DNA of 12,094 bases, from positions 1 to 12,094 of the forward strand of contig JAERMP010000040.1 in the NCBI GenBank assembly GCA_016844515.1. The letters are read 5' to 3'. Shown here in pieces: positions 5,238 through 12,094 of this stretch (position 1 is the first letter of the stretch; each line of letters starts with the position of its first letter). The notes below the pieces were generated by a model. That model did no database searches. It worked only from the letters and a program-made list of their open reading frames with translations, and was not told the origin of the DNA. A program made the position numbers and the translations under genes. This stretch comes from Thermoleophilia bacterium (GTDB taxonomy: Bacteria > Actinomycetota > Thermoleophilia > Gaiellales > Gaiellaceae).

Positions 5238-6764
5238 TCAGTCGCGCATCGGCAATGCGCGCACGGTGCCGATCGTCTCCGACGAACGCGACTCGGGCTT
5301 GATGTCCCCAAGGAGCGCCTCGAGCTCGGCTCGATCGAGCGTCTCCTTCTCGAGCAGCGCCTCTGCGACGCGGTCGAGTGCTCCGCGATGCTTCCGGAGT
5401 AGCCTCTGCGCCTCGTCGTACGCCTGATCGGTGAGCCGCGCCTGCTCGGAGTCCCGCAGCCGCTTGGTCTCCTCCGAGAGCGCGTAGTTGTCTGCACGCA
5501 TCGTCCGCGACGGAGCCACTTCGGACATCCCGAACTCGAAGACCATCGAACGCGCGATCTGAGTCACGCGCTCGAGGTCGCTCGCGGCGCCGTTCGTGAT
5601 CCGCCCAAACACGACCTCCTCCGCTGCCCGACCCGCGAGGAACACCATCATCAGATCGATGAACTCCTCACGCGTGTGCAGGTAGCGATCCTCGGTAGGC
5701 ATGTTTAGCGTGTACCCGAGCGCGTCGCCGCGCGAGACGATCGTGGCCTTCTGAGCAGGAAAGAGCTCCCCGACGAGATGGGACATGACCGCATGACCCC
5801 CCTCGTGGTACGCCAGGATCCGCTTCTCCTTCTCGGAGACAACCCGGCGCTGCTGTAGTCCGGCAACGATGCGCTCCATGGATGCATCGAAGTCCGCGTG
5901 CCGGATGTACTGAGCGTTGTTGCGCCCGGCGAGGATCGCGGCCTCGTTGCAGAGGTTCGCGAGATCCGCACCCGTCAGCCCCGCGGTCTGCCTGGCGACC
6001 TGACTGAGGTCGACATCGGCCGCGAGCGGCTTGCCTCGGGTGTGGACGCCGAGGATCGCCTCCCGGCCTGAGACGTCCGGGGCAGAGACGTGCACCTGCC
6101 GGTCGAAGCGACCAGGGCGGAGCAGCGCGGGATCGAGATCCTGAAGTCGATTCGACGCAGCCATGACCACGACCTCATCTCTCGCGTTGAAGCCGTCGAG
6201 CTCCACGAGGAGCTGGTTCAGCGTCTGGTCGTGCTCTCGATGGAACCCACCCCCCTGACGCGCGGTGCCGACAGCGTCGAGCTCGTCGATGAAGACGATG
6301 GCGGGCTCGTGCTTCCGAGCCTCCTCGAAGAGCTTCCGGATCCGGGCGGCTCCCAGCCCTGCGAACATCTCGACGAACGAGGAGGCGCTCTGCGAATAGA
6401 AGTTCGCACCCGACGCGCTGGCAACCGCCTTCGCGATGAGCGTCTTTCCCGTTCCGGGGGGCCCGTGAAGCAGGATGCCGCGCGGCACGCGAGCCCCGAG
6501 CCGCTCGAAGCGCTTGCGGTCGCGGAGAAACTCGACGACCTCCTGCAGCTCCTCCTTCGCCTCGTCGAGGCCTGCGACGTCGTTCCAGGACACCTCCACC
6601 TGCGATCCCTTGACGACCGGCGCGGGTTTTGCGCGCGGCATGAAACGCATCGTGTAGAGCAACAAGACGATGACGACCCCGAAGAAGATGATCGGGAGCC
6701 AGGTGAGGAGCGTGTTCTCGAGATCCACCTCTCGGCGTATCGGCAGGCGCGACGTGAGCCTCAA
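5238..6764 (-). CDS. ftsH: FtsH-type membrane AAA+ zinc protease, N-terminally short
   Basis: The 508-residue product has one transmembrane helix (about 19-40: LLTWLPIIFFGVVIVLLLYT), then the AAA+ module: Walker A GPPGTGKT (101-108), pore loop FVEMFAG (130-136), Walker B IVFIDELDAVG (156-166) and second-region-of-homology RPGRFDR (216-222). The M41 protease part carries HEGGH (320-324, usually HEAGH) and the third metal ligand Asp396 in AASDLE. FtsH degrades membrane and some soluble proteins as a hexamer in the inner membrane. Usual FtsH (about 600-650) has a first helix and about 70 periplasmic residues before this helix; here both are absent. An in-frame TAG at 6842-6840, also the upstream gene's stop, rules out a hidden extension. 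TTG 6764 is taken as start; GTG 6728 is an alternative. Neither has a good ribosome site. It is the last gene of the long minus-strand run. Confidence 0.88.
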   Translation of the reverse strand: MRLTSRLPIRREVDLENTLLTWLPIIFFGVVIVLLLYTMRFMPRAKPAPVVKGSQVEVSWNDVAGLDEAKEELQEVVEFLRDRKRFERLGARVPRGILLHGPPGTGKTLIAKAVASASGANFYSQSASSFVEMFAGLGAARIRKLFEEARKHEPAIVFIDELDAVGTARQGGGFHREHDQTLNQLLVELDGFNARDEVVVMAASNRLQDLDPALLRPGRFDRQVHVSAPDVSGREAILGVHTRGKPLAADVDLSQVARQTAGLTGADLANLCNEAAILAGRNNAQYIRHADFDASMERIVAGLQQRRVVSEKEKRILAYHEGGHAVMSHLVGELFPAQKATIVSRGDALGYTLNMPTEDRYLHTREEFIDLMMVFLAGRAAEEVVFGRITNGAASDLERVTQIARSMVFEFGMSEVAPSRTMRADNYALSEETKRLRDSEQARLTDQAYDEAQRLLRKHRGALDRVAEALLEKETLDRAELEALLGDIKPESRSSETIGTVRALPMRD

Positions 6765-6839
6765 GCCGTGCTCGCCCGCGACGCCCGGCGGGCGCGAGGG
6801 AACGCCACCGCAGACCCCGGCGCACTCGCCCGGAACTGT

Positions 6840-7631
6840 CTATGAGGTCGCGGGGCGCTCGAGTGCGAGGCAGGCGTCGCGGGCCACGTTCGCGACCTCG
6901 AGCTGCGCGTCCGACGGCTCTGCGGTGGAGAACCGCCGCTGGAGCTCGAACCCGGGTCGCGCGAGCGCGTGCGCGACCCGATTCTCCGGGTTGCGCGCAA
7001 CCCATGAGAAGAGCTCGACGGAGCCGCCGACAGCAGCCACCATCCCCACGAGTCTCGCCATTCCGCGAGTTCCCTCGGGCGCCTTCGACGCGACGATGTT
7101 CGCTGCAAGCGTGGACGCGACCATCGGCGCAATGAGTTGCGAGCCGCACCGCGGATGCTCCTTGGGCGCTGGCGTGCCTCCGTTCTCGTAGGTTCCGATC
7201 GAGACGTGCTCGGCACCGTGGTAGGCAGCGAGGTCGGGCCCACGGAGCGCGAGGAGAGCGGGTAGAAATGCAACTCCGCCGGCAACGGCCTCTCTCGCTC
7301 CCGCGGGTAAACCCGAGCGGCGCAATGCGCGCGCGGCGACCGTCGTCGCAGCAATCGACGCGAGGACGGCTGGGCGCTCGAACGGGAAGCGCGCTTGGGG
7401 CAGTGCTCGTCGGACCATCGGCAGGAGGGCGAACGCCTCCGCCAGAGCGATCGGCCCACGCAGGACCGGCATACGCACACGGGCCGCTGGAGCGAGGTGC
7501 GGCTTGCGGCCCGAGGCGACATGGAGCTCGCCGCCGGCGTCGCGCACGGCGCACGCCCAGGACGTCAGCCCGTGCACGAGCACGCCGTTCTGAAGGGCCA
7601 TCCCGCCGAGCCGAACAGGTCTTTCGTCCAC
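6840..7631 (-). CDS. DUF1385 / YqhQ-family membrane protein
   Basis: A 263-residue protein with the family signatures: LGGMALQNGVLVHG (8-21, the GG-A-x-x-GV opening), MPVLRGP (54-60), the hallmark AYHGAEHVSIGTYENG (136-151) and HPRCGSQL (159-166). The His-rich AYHGAEH plus HPRCG could bind a metal, but the family's function is not established. Hydrophobic stretches at about 88-102, 115-129 and 168-182 suggest membrane insertion. Family length is about 300, and this copy is somewhat short at the C-terminal side. It starts at GTG 7631, two bases after the upstream aminotransferase stop, so the two are surely co-transcribed. Its TAG is followed 75 bases later by ftsH in the same frame. Confidence 0.85.
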   Translation of the reverse strand: MDERPVRLGGMALQNGVLVHGLTSWACAVRDAGGELHVASGRKPHLAPAARVRMPVLRGPIALAEAFALLPMVRRALPQARFPFERPAVLASIAATTVAARALRRSGLPAGAREAVAGGVAFLPALLALRGPDLAAYHGAEHVSIGTYENGGTPAPKEHPRCGSQLIAPMVASTLAANIVASKAPEGTRGMARLVGMVAAVGGSVELFSWVARNPENRVAHALARPGFELQRRFSTAEPSDAQLEVANVARDACLALERPATS

Positions 7632-7633
7632 GG

Positions 7634-8449
7634 TCAGACCTTAGCTGCGAGGGTACGAAGCGCCTGCTGTAGCTCGTCTGCTGCTGGCCCGCGTCCGAGA
7701 GCTCGACCGTCGATCTCGACGAGCGGCATGACCTCACGTACGGACGAAGACGTGAACGCCTCGTCGGCCGCGAGGAGTTCCTCGAGCGGATAGGCGCCTT
7801 CCTCCACCCGGTAGCCACACGCGGGGGCGAGCTCGATCAGCGTCGCTCGCGTCACGCCCGCGAGGATGCCCAGATCGAGCGAAGGCGTGTGCAGCACGTC
7901 GCCGGACCGCCACCACACGTTCGTCACCGTCCCTTCGAGCACGATGCCGTCACCGTCGACGAACACCGCCTCGTCGGCCCCTCGTCTCTTCGCTTCGGAC
8001 TCGGCGGCCATGTTGACCGCGTAGCTCGTCGACTTCACGCCTGGAAGCAGCCAGGGCACGGCCGCTCGCACTCCCAGGAGAGACACGGCGCTCGCGCCAC
8101 GCTCCCGCGCGGCCTCGATCCAACCGGGAATCTCGCTGAGCAGGGCAAGCCCGGACGGAGGACCTCCCGCAGGGCCCGCGGTCCAGACGAGTCGAAGCGA
8201 CGCATCGCCGCCGGCTGCCTTCGGCAGGACGAGACCGGCAAGCACCTGGAGCCGGCGGCGCTCGACCGGCGGAAGGCCGATGCTCTCAGCGGAGGCGGTC
8301 AGGCGGTCGAGGTGCGCTTCGAGCCGGAATGGCCGACCGCCGTACACCTTGAGAGTCTCGAACGCGGCTCTTCCCCGCAATAGCGCTTCGTCGTCGGCCC
8401 TGACGACCGGCTCGGTCGGATCGAGAAGCCCACGACCTGTGACAGCCAA
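7634..8449 (-). CDS. pabC: Aminodeoxychorismate lyase-like class IV aminotransferase (PabC)
   Basis: A fold-type IV PLP enzyme of 271 residues: AAFETLKVYGGRPFRLEAHLDRL (28-50), the PLP lysine in LPGVKSTSY (Lys139), the cofactor-side EGTVTNVW (Glu172) and LAGVTRATL (195-203, phosphate-binding). This frame fits PabC, branched-chain aminotransferase and D-amino-acid aminotransferase alike. Position directly after pabB favours PabC, which splits 4-amino-4-deoxychorismate into p-aminobenzoate and pyruvate for folate. The frame is open upstream into pabB, but family N-termini align best with TTG 8449-8447, 11 bases after the pabB stop. There is no clear ribosome site, so this start is uncertain. 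The N-terminus lacks the usual WLNG motif and begins LAVTGRGLLDP. It ends two bases before the DUF1385 gene. Confidence 0.82.
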   Translation of the reverse strand: MAVTGRGLLDPTEPVVRADDEALLRGRAAFETLKVYGGRPFRLEAHLDRLTASAESIGLPPVERRRLQVLAGLVLPKAAGGDASLRLVWTAGPAGGPPSGLALLSEIPGWIEAARERGASAVSLLGVRAAVPWLLPGVKSTSYAVNMAAESEAKRRGADEAVFVDGDGIVLEGTVTNVWWRSGDVLHTPSLDLGILAGVTRATLIELAPACGYRVEEGAYPLEELLAADEAFTSSSVREVMPLVEIDGRALGRGPAADELQQALRTLAAKV

Positions 8450-8460
8450 GGCCAGAGTCG

Positions 8461-9537
8461 TCAGGACGCCACCGCCTCGGGCACGCGGGACCCGATTGCG
8501 TCCAGCAACGGTCGCGCCTTCGTCCACGACTCCTCGACCTCGGTCGCCGGATCCGAGTCCCACACGACTCCGCCGCCGACCCAGAGGTGGAGAACGCCGG
8601 CCGCGACGGCGAAGGTGCGGATGGTCAGCGTGAGGTCGAAGTCGCCGTTCGGGTATACCGATCCGATCGCGCCCATCGATGCGCCTCGCCCGACCGGCTC
8701 GAGCGCGGCAATAAGATCAACTGCGGCGATTTTCGGCGCCCCCGTCACGGAGCCTCCGGGAAATGTCGCCTCTAGGATCTCGGCCAGCCCTATCCGCTCT
8801 CGCAGCTGGCCCTCGACCGTCGACACCATGTGCTCGACGCCGGCGAGCTCCTGGGTCGCCATCAGCTCGGGCCAGCGAACGGTGCCGGCTTTGCAGACCC
8901 GCGAGAGATCGTTCCGCTCGAGGTCGACGATCATCACGTGCTCCGCAGCGTCCTTCTCCGATTCCCGAAGCTGGGCTGCCCCGCCGAGCGGGCGTGTCCC
9001 TTTGATCGGCATCGTCCACACACGGTCGCCGCGCCGAGCAAGGAAGAGCTCGGGCGACGCGGAGACGACCGCCCACGACTCGGTGACGAACGGTACGGAG
9101 TAGCGGGGTCGCAACCGAGAAAGCCCCGCGGCAAGCGCGCTGGGATCACCGGAGAACGGCGCGGAGAGATGCTGAACGAGGTTGACCTGGTAGACGTCAC
9201 CTCGCGCAATCGCGCTTCGCACCTCGTCGACCGCTGCTTGATACTCGGCAGCCGTCCAGGTTTGCTCCCAGGCGCCGATGGCACAGTCCTCGGCGGCGAA
9301 CTGGCCGGTTCGCTCGGCCGACCGTACACGGCATGCGGCAAGCGGGAGCGCGGGACACGGCTCGGGCGGCGGAGGCCCGACGCCCCGCCGGATGGTCTGC
9401 GAGAGCCCGTAGCCGAGGTACAGGTCCGCGACGAGCTCCTCGCCATCCGCCGCAAAGAAGCGCTGCGCGTCGAGCCAGTCCTCGATCCGCTGGAAGGCAT
9501 CGCCCGGTTCGCGGAGCTCGAGTAGCGCCTCAGTCAT
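8461..9537 (-). CDS. pabB: Aminodeoxychorismate synthase component I (PabB)
   Basis: A chorismate-binding enzyme of 358 residues from ATG 9537-9535. Motifs in order: YQVNLVQHLSAPF (116-128), SASPELFL (159-166), PIKGTRP (177-183), ERNDLSRV (207-214), EHMVSTVEGQL (235-245), FPGGSVTGAPK (259-269), GAIGSVYPNGDFD (289-301) and GGGVVWDSDP (321-330). Lys179 in PIKGT is the nucleophile that marks PabB; anthranilate synthase has Ala there. The enzyme aminates chorismate to 4-amino-4-deoxychorismate with ammonia from a glutamine amidotransferase (PabA). No pabA lies in the window. It is about 90 residues shorter than E. coli PabB, missing much of the N-terminal half that holds the tryptophan pocket. 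ATG overlaps the end of the epimerase gene by 8 bases (ATGACTGA), with AGG eight bases upstream. The longer upstream frame would overlap rpe. Confidence 0.92.
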   Translation of the reverse strand: MTEALLELREPGDAFQRIEDWLDAQRFFAADGEELVADLYLGYGLSQTIRRGVGPPPPEPCPALPLAACRVRSAERTGQFAAEDCAIGAWEQTWTAAEYQAAVDEVRSAIARGDVYQVNLVQHLSAPFSGDPSALAAGLSRLRPRYSVPFVTESWAVVSASPELFLARRGDRVWTMPIKGTRPLGGAAQLRESEKDAAEHVMIVDLERNDLSRVCKAGTVRWPELMATQELAGVEHMVSTVEGQLRERIGLAEILEATFPGGSVTGAPKIAAVDLIAALEPVGRGASMGAIGSVYPNGDFDLTLTIRTFAVAAGVLHLWVGGGVVWDSDPATEVEESWTKARPLLDAIGSRVPEAVAS

Positions 9538-10222
9538 GCTCGTGACCTGCAACCGTCTCCGCCAGCTCCCGAAAGGCAGCGGCGGGATCGTCGTTCCAGA
9601 AGATCGCACTCCCGGAGACGAGGAGATCTGCGCCAGCCGCACGTGCCGGCCCGATCGTCTCGCGGTTGATTCCACCGTCCACCTGAATGCGAACGTCAGC
9701 AGGAAGGAGCTCTCGCAGCTGCGCGATTCGGTCGAGAGCATCGGTCATGAACGGCTGGCCCGAGTAGCCGGGATGGATCGACATGCAGAGCACGAGGTCG
9801 GCGCCTTCGGCGGCAGCGACTGCATCCTCCACCGGAGTCTGCGGATTGAGCGCGACACCGACCCCGAGCCCAAGAGAGCGCGCATGCGCGATCGCCCGAG
9901 CAGGCTCATTGCAGACTTCGACATGGAACGTGACGCTGTCTCCACCCGCCTTGGCAACCGCGTCGAAGTGGCGCTCGGGCTCGCTTACCATCAGATGGCA
10001 GTCCAGTCGCGCACCCCATCCACGCACGAGCGGCGAGAGCGAAGCGAGAACGATCGGGCCGATGGTGATCTCGGGGATGAAGTGGCCGTCGCCGGCGTCG
10101 AAGTGGAAGACGCGAGCTCCGGCTTCGACCAGCGCGCCAAGCTCGGCTCCGAGCCGCGAGAAGTCCGAGGCGTAGATCGACGGCTCGACCTCGACAGTGT
10201 CTGCCCACTCCGTCCAGCCCAT
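9530..10222 (-). CDS. rpe: Ribulose-phosphate 3-epimerase
   Basis: A 230-residue (beta/alpha)8 protein of normal family length that interconverts ribulose-5-phosphate and xylulose-5-phosphate in the cytoplasm. Seen: PSIYASDF (14-21), HFDAGDGHFIPEITIGP (40-56), DCHLMV (74-79), HPGYSGQPF (150-158), VDGGI (181-185) and the phosphate-binding GSAIF (204-208). Predicted metal and catalytic residues His40, Asp42, His76 and Asp182 are kept. Compared with the common VMDGxFVP and NPGFGGQ, this copy has AGDGHFIP and HPGYSGQ, so the Met before DG and the Asn of the loop are changed. ATG 10222-10220 is 24 bases after zwf and has no obvious ribosome site. Pairing with zwf places it in the pentose-phosphate pathway. 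Confidence 0.93.
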   Translation of the reverse strand: MGWTEWADTVEVEPSIYASDFSRLGAELGALVEAGARVFHFDAGDGHFIPEITIGPIVLASLSPLVRGWGARLDCHLMVSEPERHFDAVAKAGGDSVTFHVEVCNEPARAIAHARSLGLGVGVALNPQTPVEDAVAAAEGADLVLCMSIHPGYSGQPFMTDALDRIAQLRELLPADVRIQVDGGINRETIGPARAAGADLLVSGSAIFWNDDPAAAFRELAETVAGHEHD

Positions 10223-10246
10223 GTCAGCGCACGCTAGCCGAGACCG

Positions 10247-11638
10247 TTAGGAGGGAGTCTGCGGCTCGCGCCAGCCGCCGTGCCTCAAGGCGAGGTCGTG
10301 TGACGAAACCGGCCCCCACGTCCTCGGCTCGTACATCTCCACTCGAGGTGGCGTGTCCAGCAGCGGCTGAACGATCCGCCACGTCTCCTCGATGACCGTC
10401 CAGCGCGGAAAGAGCGTGCTGTCTCCGCGAAGTGCGTCCGCCAAGAGCCGCTCGTACGGCTGCGGCGGCTCGCCGAGCTCCTCCGCGAAGTCGAGGTCGA
10501 GGGAGACGGGTCGCGAGACCTCCTTGCCCGGAGCCTTGGCGCGGAGGAAGACCGACACGCCCGCTTGCTGCCCGATTCGGAGGACGATGTCGTCGTGCCC
10601 GGGGGAGTCCAGGCGGTGCCTCCCCCACTGCAGATGAGGAACACGCTGAAGCCGGATGACGATCTCGGTTGCTGTCGTCGGAAGCGCTTTCCCGGCACGG
10701 ATGAGGATGGGGACGCCAGCCCAGCGCCAGTTCTCGATCTCGAGGCGAAGAGCGACGAATGTCGCGGTGTCGGACCCTGGCTCGACGCCGTCAACGTCCT
10801 GATATCCGACGTACTGGCCGCGCACGGCAGCCTTCGGGTCGGCTGCGGGCATCGCCCGAAACACGTCTTCCCGTCGCCTGGGTATCGCGTCGTGATCCCC
10901 CGACGGCGGCTCCATCGCGACGAGCGCGAGCACCTGCAAGAGGTGGTTCTGCACGACGTCGCGGATGGCCCCGACCGGGTCGTAGAACCTCCCGCGCCCC
11001 TCCACCCCGAAGTCCTCGGCCATGGTGATCTGGATCGACTCGACGTGCTCGCGGTTCCAGAGCGGCTCGAAGAGTGCGTTCGCGAAGCGCAGGTACATGA
11101 TGTCCTGGACGGGCTCTTTCCCCAGGAAGTGGTCGATCCGGAAGAGGCGCTCCTCGGGGAAGATCGCCGTCAGCCGCTCGTTCAACTCGCGTGCCGAGTG
11201 CAGATCGGTTCCGAACGGCTTCTCGACGACGAGCCTGGCGTTCCCCACCAGATCCGCCGCAGCGAGCTCCTCGGCTACCTCGAGGAATGTCGCCGGCGGG
11301 GTTGCGACGTAGTAGACCGGCGCCGTCGCGGCGCCGAGCGCGCTGCGCAAGCGGTCGTAAAGTGGACCCTCTTCCGTATCTCCCCCGATGTACGTCAGGC
11401 GAGACAAGAACTCGCCGAGCACCTTCTCGTCGACTTTGTCCTCAGCTGCGGCAATCGCATCCCGTGCGTGCTGCGCCAGCTCGTCGTCGGAGACGGGGCG
11501 GCGACCGACGCCGATTACCGGGCATGTGAGCAAGCCCTGCTGAGTGAGGCGATAGAGCGCGGGCAGCGTCATCTTCCGGGCAAGATCGCCCGTGATCCCG
11601 AAGGCGACGAGCGCGTCGGCAGGCGCCGCGTCGCTCAC
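10247..11638 (-). CDS. zwf: Glucose-6-phosphate dehydrogenase
   Basis: The 463-residue enzyme oxidises glucose-6-phosphate to 6-phosphogluconolactone, making NADPH. The nucleotide-binding motif is [17 protein letters not shown] (13-29); EKPFG (139-143), the substrate signature [14 protein letters not shown] (167-180, family RIDHYLGKE), the general-base His232 in VQNHLLQ and IRAGKALP (313-320) follow. Length is slightly under the usual 480-510. The reading frame continues upstream to 11896, but that part lies over the peptidase gene. GTG 11638-11636 overlaps that gene's TGA (GTGA), puts the dinucleotide-binding strand at residue 10, and is the clear choice. rpe follows 24 bases after its TAA. 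No gnd, pgl or opcA is in the window. Confidence 0.94.
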   Translation of the reverse strand: MSDAAPADALVAFGITGDLARKMTLPALYRLTQQGLLTCPVIGVGRRPVSDDELAQHARDAIAAAEDKVDEKVLGEFLSRLTYIGGDTEEGPLYDRLRSALGAATAPVYYVATPPATFLEVAEELAAADLVGNARLVVEKPFGTDLHSARELNERLTAIFPEERLFRIDHFLGKEPVQDIMYLRFANALFEPLWNREHVESIQITMAEDFGVEGRGRFYDPVGAIRDVVQNHLLQVLALVAMEPPSGDHDAIPRRREDVFRAMPAADPKAAVRGQYVGYQDVDGVEPGSDTATFVALRLEIENWRWAGVPILIRAGKALPTTATEIVIRLQRVPHLQWGRHRLDSPGHDDIVLRIGQQAGVSVFLRAKAPGKEVSRPVSLDLDFAEELGEPPQPYERLLADALRGDSTLFPRWTVIEETWRIVQPLLDTPPRVEMYEPRTWGPVSSHDLALRHGGWREPQTPS

Positions 11639-12094
11639 GACCCGAGCAGCGACTGCGCCGTGAAGCGGAGCATGTCGACCCCGAGCTCGAGGTCGTCCAC
11701 AGGGATCCGCTCGTTCGCCGAGTGGATGAGCTTCGTCGCGAGCTCGGTGTCCATGGTCTTGAGCGGGAAGAACCCGTACGCGGTCGTGCCGAACGCCTCC
11801 CGGAGGTAGTGGCTGTCCGTGAAGCCCGGGCACGCGATCGGCGCGAGGCGCGCACCCGGTTCGATCCCGGCCGTGAACTGCTCGAGCGCATCCCACAGCG
11901 GCGTGTCGAGCGGCGAGCGCGTTCCGCCGACGGCCTCCAGGAACTCGAGCTCGTAGCTCCCGTTCCCGAGCGCGGCACGAATCAGGGGCTCGATGTCCGC
12001 GGGCGTCGTCTCCGGAAGCAGACGGCAGTCGACGGTGATCTCGCAGAGCGCCGGGATCACGTTCCGCTGGTGGGAAGCGTCGATCATCGTCGGG
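11635..12094 (-). CDS. M20-family metallopeptidase, C-terminal part (5' end beyond window)
   Basis: The frame is open to the right edge of the window, so the 152 residues seen are the C-terminal part. [21 protein letters not shown] (11-31) is the M20 dimerisation ('lid') domain strand, normally NVIPxxaxxxxDx[10 protein letters not shown] (89-97) and [13 protein letters not shown] (123-135) are the closing catalytic-domain motifs; His124 is the expected zinc ligand. M20 enzymes are di-zinc aminoacylases, carboxypeptidases, dipeptidases or succinyl-diaminopimelate desuccinylases; this part does not settle the substrate. The spacing resembles the ArgE/DapE/acylase group. Its TGA overlaps the zwf GTG by two bases, so the metabolic run starts at or upstream of this gene. 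Confidence 0.85.
   Translation of the reverse strand, partial: PTMIDASHQRNVIPALCEITVDCRLLPETTPADIEPLIRAALGNGSYELEFLEAVGGTRSPLDTPLWDALEQFTAGIEPGARLAPIACPGFTDSHYLREAFGTTAYGFFPLKTMDTELATKLIHSANERIPVDDLELGVDMLRFTAQSLLGS

Noticed and set aside
6945..6965. GGGTTCGAGCTCC on the minus strand, similar to a tRNA T-arm.
   Set aside because: It lies in the DUF1385 coding frame (RPGFELQ) with no cloverleaf around it.
6175..7818. A 547-codon minus-strand frame across ftsH, DUF1385 and the pabC end.
   Set aside because: It overlaps three well-supported genes on the same strand in another frame and has no recognisable motif.
8450..8563. A longer N-terminus for the PabC-like gene, up to 8563.
   Set aside because: The extra residues lie over the conserved pabB C-terminus and read as Gly/Arg-rich shadow sequence.
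11855..11875. GGTTCGATCCC, similar to a tRNA T-arm.
   Set aside because: It encodes part of the M20 peptidase, and no matching acceptor or anticodon arm surrounds it.

Overview
The window is high-GC (about 70% in the gene-dense stretches I counted by hand) and tightly packed, with many GTG/TTG starts and 1-8 base overlaps. The genes suggest an actinobacterial chromosome, plausibly the Thermoleophilia/Gaiella-like branch. That placement is inference from gene content and style; there is no rRNA in the window to confirm it. I see no mobile-element genes, CRISPR array, tRNA or rRNA.

Layout. Plus strand, 2-2182: the C-terminal part of a YhaM-like OB-fold/HD exoribonuclease, an EamA-family (DMT) transporter, and an orphan six-helix membrane protein whose ribosome site lies inside a hairpin. 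This run meets the minus-strand genes tail to tail at 2179-2182, where a single CTAG supplies both stop codons. Minus strand, 3778 to 2179: a methylmalonyl-CoA epimerase, a 75-residue protein resembling the DUF3107 family, and a shortened, divergent YchF/OLA1-type P-loop protein. Minus strand, 4919 to 3940: a possible 14-codon leader coupled to a TolB-like beta-propeller lipoprotein. This stretch has lower GC (about 53-65% in the blocks counted) and is bracketed by two copies of an 11-bp sequence; one copy is half of a perfect 21-bp palindrome just after ftsH. Minus strand, 12094 to 5238: an M20 peptidase (partial), glucose-6-phosphate dehydrogenase, ribulose-phosphate 3-epimerase, PabB, a PabC-like class IV aminotransferase, a DUF1385/YqhQ membrane protein and an FtsH-type protease lacking the usual first transmembrane and periplasmic part.

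How they fit together. The long minus-strand run looks like one transcription unit, because spacing is mostly -8 to +24 bases. It combines two pentose-phosphate enzymes with two enzymes turning chorismate (made from erythrose-4-phosphate and PEP) into p-aminobenzoate for folate, then two membrane-associated proteins. No pabA, gnd, pgl or methylmalonyl-CoA mutase is present here. Nothing amounts to a clear new multi-gene defence or mobile system. The items most worth a second look are the YchF-like protein without a recognisable NxxE motif, the leader-coupled lipoprotein and its palindrome-bounded low-GC segment, the hairpin over a start codon, and the truncated FtsH.
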